NCBI GenBank assembly: GCA_025463965.1 | Contig: JAODBN010000303.1 | Coordinates: 1-18,098 of the forward strand | Source of the DNA: Acidimicrobiaceae bacterium | Lineage (GTDB): Bacteria; Actinomycetota; Acidimicrobiia; Acidimicrobiales; Bog-793 | Direction of reading: 5' to 3' | Length of the DNA: 18,098 nt | Part shown: one piece after another, positions 15,966-18,098 of the stretch | Numbering within the stretch: the first letter of the stretch is position 1 | Layout of the letters: every line of letters begins with the position of its first letter | Translations under genes and position numbers: made by a program | The notes under the pieces: model-generated | The model's database searches: none | What the model saw: only the letters and a program-made list of their open reading frames with translations | Told to the model about the DNA's origin: nothing

Positions 15966-17309
15966 ATGAAGAATATTGCAAGACGAATGGTGGGGGACCG
16001 CTCGATGACACCGAGCTCGAGCGTCGTCGATCTTGCGCGTGCATCCCGGCGACGGTCGGTGGGACGAAGGATCGCCACGGCAGGAGCCGCGTCGGTGCTC
16101 ATCGCCAGCGCGCTGACAACCGGGGCGCTCTCGGCGTCCGCGGCGAGCTCCTCGAGCACGGTCGTGTTCGCCGTCCAAGGTCTCGGAGCGGAGCAGGCCA
16201 CGACCAACGCGGCGATCGCTGGCTTCGAAAAGGCCAATCCCAGCATCAAGGTCAAGACGATGCTGTTGTCGTCGAACACGTCCGATGCTCTCCAGCAGCT
16301 GACGAACGACTTCACCTCCGGTTCCAGCACCCCGGACATCATCGAGTCGGACATCATCTATCCGGCCGAGTTCGCCAAGGCCGGCTGGATCCTGCCGCTC
16401 ACGAAGTTCCACCCGAACATGAACCAGTTCTTCTCGTCGGTCGTCAAGACGGTGACCTACAAGGGCCAGTACTACGGCATGCCGTGGTTCATCAACGCCC
16501 AGGGACTGTTCTACCGCACCGATCTGGTCCCGACGCCGCCGAAGACGCCTCAACAGCTGGTAACCGATGCGCAGGCGGCGATGAAGAAGGACACGTCGCT
16601 GAAGGAAGGAATCGCGTTCGAGGGCGCCAAGTACGAGGGCGTCATCTGCGATTACCAAGACATTCTGGGTGGGTTCGGCGGATCGCTCAACGTCTCGAAC
16701 CTCAACACGTCGGCGAACGCGAAGGCGCTCCAGTACATGCACGACTTGGTCTACAAGTACAAGATCGCCCCAGCATCGGTGACGGCGTGGGAAGAGACGA
16801 ACGTTCAAGATGCGTTCGTGTCCGGGCAGTCGGCCTTCGCGATCAACTGGCCGTACCTGTTCCCGTTGGTGAACGCCAAGGGCTCCTCCATCGCCGGCAA
16901 GGTGGCGTGGATCCCCTTCCCGTCCTCCACTGGACACCCCTCCGCATCGCTCGGTGGGGACGACCTGGTGATCAACAAGGCGAGCCAGAACCAAGCGGCG
17001 GCCTGGAAGTTCATCCAGTACCTGGAGAGTCCTCAGGTCCAAGCTCACCGGATGATCGTCGCCGGTGACGCTCCCGCAGTCCACGCTGCCTACACGGCCG
17101 CGCTGACCAAGGCGGTGCCCTATCTGATCCAAGCAGAGAAGGTGTTCGCCGTCACTGCCGCGAGGCCGGTATCGCCTGAGTACTCTCAGATCTCGCTGGA
17201 TCTGCAGACCATGCTCTCGTCGGTCCTCTCCAACCAGACGAGCGCCCAGGCGGCGCTTTCCCAGACGGCCCCCTTGGTCAAGAAGCTGTTCGTCACCGGG
17301 AACAGCTAG
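15966..17309 (+). CDS. Sugar ABC transporter substrate-binding protein (second system)
   Basis: This is a family 1 extracellular solute-binding protein of a second CUT1-type importer. The ATG at 15966 gives 447 residues and has GAGG at 15955-15958 with 7-nt spacing; the upstream extension to 15858 is Arg-rich and unsupported. The N-terminus is long and basic (RASRRRSVGRRIATAG), followed by a hydrophobic stretch and an SASAA-type signal peptidase site. It could be a long Sec or a Tat signal. There is no lipobox Cys. The mature part has VVFAVQGLGAEQ, IAGFEKANPSIKVKTMLL and LQQLTNDFTSGSSTPDIIE. Later motifs typical of the family are YGMPWFINAQGLFYRTDLV and LGGDDLVINKASQNQAAAWK. The permease gene starts 14 bp downstream. 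It is only distantly similar to the minus-strand binding protein, so a different ligand is likely. Confidence 0.94.
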   Translation: MKNIARRMVGDRSMTPSSSVVDLARASRRRSVGRRIATAGAASVLIASALTTGALSASAASSSSTVVFAVQGLGAEQATTNAAIAGFEKANPSIKVKTMLLSSNTSDALQQLTNDFTSGSSTPDIIESDIIYPAEFAKAGWILPLTKFHPNMNQFFSSVVKTVTYKGQYYGMPWFINAQGLFYRTDLVPTPPKTPQQLVTDAQAAMKKDTSLKEGIAFEGAKYEGVICDYQDILGGFGGSLNVSNLNTSANAKALQYMHDLVYKYKIAPASVTAWEETNVQDAFVSGQSAFAINWPYLFPLVNAKGSSIAGKVAWIPFPSSTGHPSASLGGDDLVINKASQNQAAAWKFIQYLESPQVQAHRMIVAGDAPAVHAAYTAALTKAVPYLIQAEKVFAVTAARPVSPEYSQISLDLQTMLSSVLSNQTSAQAALSQTAPLVKKLFVTGNS

Positions 17310-17323
17310 GGGCTGTTCTCCCG

Positions 17324-18098
17324 ATGCGCTCGAGCGAGCTTGACGAATCGAGCCATGACGCGGGTGCTGCAGATGACGCCAGCTCGACATGGACTGACGC
17401 CAAGCCGGCCGCGGGAAGGCCATCACGGCCTTCTCGCGGCTGGGCCCGCGCCGACCGGAGGATCGGCTTCCTGCTGATCGCTCCCGCGCTGATCGCCCTG
17501 CTCGCGGTCACCGCCTTTCCTCTCGTCTACAACCTGTGGAACTCGTTCCACACCGATCAGCTGGCGAACCCCGGAGCCGGTAAAGGGTTCTCCGGCGTGC
17601 ACAATTACAACGAGCTGTTCAGCGAGCCGGGCTTCACCTCGGACCTCGGCCACACCGTCTTCTTCACGGCCGTGTCGGTGATCATCGAGGTCTGCGTGGG
17701 TCTCGCCCTCGCCGTCGTGATCAGCAAGCCGTTCCGGGGACGGGGCTTCGTCCGGGCCGCGATCCTCGTTCCCTGGGCGGTGCCGACGGTCGTTTCGGCA
17801 ATGCTCTGGAAGACGATGGTCGACCCGCAGAGCGGCTTCGTCAACTACCTGCTGAGGATCTTTCACCTACCGGGCTCGCACGTCACCTGGTCCGCATCGG
17901 CGGGATCGTCGTGGGCGGTCATCATCGCCTCGGACGTCTGGAAGAACACGCCGCTGGTGGCGATCATCCTCCTGGCCGGCTTGCAGGCGATCTCCTCTGA
18001 TGTGTACGAGGCTGCTCATGTGGACGGGGCGGGACCTTGGAGAAGGTTCGTCAGCGTGACCTTGCCTCTGTTGAAGCCGGCGATCATGGTCGCGTTGA
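17324..18098 (+). CDS. Carbohydrate ABC transporter permease, MalF/UgpA type, 3'-truncated by window edge
   Basis: The frame runs open from ATG 17324 to the window end: 258 codons plus one base, so the stop is outside the window. A 45-residue hydrophilic N-terminus (MRSSELDESSHDAGAADDAS and on) precedes RRIGFLLIAPALIALLAVT, the first membrane segment. Further segments include TVFFTAVSVIIEVCVGLAL, AAILVPWAVPTVVSAMLW and SWAVIIASDVW. The EAA coupling motif VYEAAHVDGAG (Glu229) followed by VTLPLLKP identifies a CUT1 permease of MalF/UgpA type. It begins 14 bp after the second binding-protein stop, so the two are co-transcribed; a MalG-type partner is expected just beyond the window. The TGA in the last three bases (18096-18098) is not in this frame. 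No strong ribosome site is visible in the short gap. Confidence 0.93.
   Translation, partial: MRSSELDESSHDAGAADDASSTWTDAKPAAGRPSRPSRGWARADRRIGFLLIAPALIALLAVTAFPLVYNLWNSFHTDQLANPGAGKGFSGVHNYNELFSEPGFTSDLGHTVFFTAVSVIIEVCVGLALAVVISKPFRGRGFVRAAILVPWAVPTVVSAMLWKTMVDPQSGFVNYLLRIFHLPGSHVTWSASAGSSWAVIIASDVWKNTPLVAIILLAGLQAISSDVYEAAHVDGAGPWRRFVSVTLPLLKPAIMVAL

Noticed and set aside
15627..17426. 599-codon minus-strand open frame over the second binding protein
   Set aside because: The opposite strand carries a full-length binding protein with signal sequence and ribosome site.
18096..18098. TGA at the very end of the window as stop of the last permease
   Set aside because: It is out of frame with the gene starting at 17324, and the protein would lack its last membrane segment.

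Overview
The window is high-GC DNA read as a fragment of an actinobacterial chromosome. GTG starts are common, the UvrA and UvrB sequences read as actinobacterial, the sugar ABC importers carry no ATPase of their own, and there is a luciferase-like (LLM class) oxidoreductase. A deep-branching, Acidimicrobiia-like actinobacterium is my best guess, but it is inference. No tRNA, rRNA, CRISPR array or intact insertion sequence was seen.

Layout. (1) 1-3506 (+): two tandem paralogous family 2 glycoside hydrolases; the first is cut by the window edge, and the two overlap by 4 bp. (2) 3660-8884 (+): the nucleotide excision repair genes uvrB and uvrA, each with a -10-like hexamer very close to its start codon and no Shine-Dalgarno sequence. 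UvrA carries an unusual Lys/Ala/Ser-rich C-terminal tail. (3) 8947-13392 (-): a carbohydrate import operon, transcribed right to left as Tat-exported binding protein, MalF-type permease, MalG-type permease and short-chain dehydrogenase. A perfect 12-bp stem-loop sits just after the binding-protein gene. (4) 13664-14641 (-): an LLM-class flavin/F420 oxidoreductase. An open in-frame Tat-signal-like stretch and a perfect 14-bp palindrome lie upstream of it. (5) 14898-15965: a decayed region with an OsmC-family pseudogene split over three reading frames, then about 600 bp without a recognisable gene that holds three tandem 19-bp repeats. (6) 15966-18098 (+): a second sugar ABC importer, with a binding protein followed by a MalF-type permease that runs off the window end.

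How it fits together. The two importers point away from each other across the oxidoreductase and the pseudogene. The paired intracellular-looking GH2 enzymes suggest that imported oligosaccharides or glycosides are cleaved in the cytoplasm. The dehydrogenase and LLM oxidoreductase are plausible but unproven partners in sugar or glycoside oxidation. Neither importer shows an ATPase here; a shared MsiK-type ATPase elsewhere would fit known actinobacterial practice, although the second operon is not fully visible. I see no clearly new defence or mobile system. The most informative signals are the frameshifted OsmC remnant, the UvrA tail, the intercistronic hairpin and the regulatory dyads and repeats.
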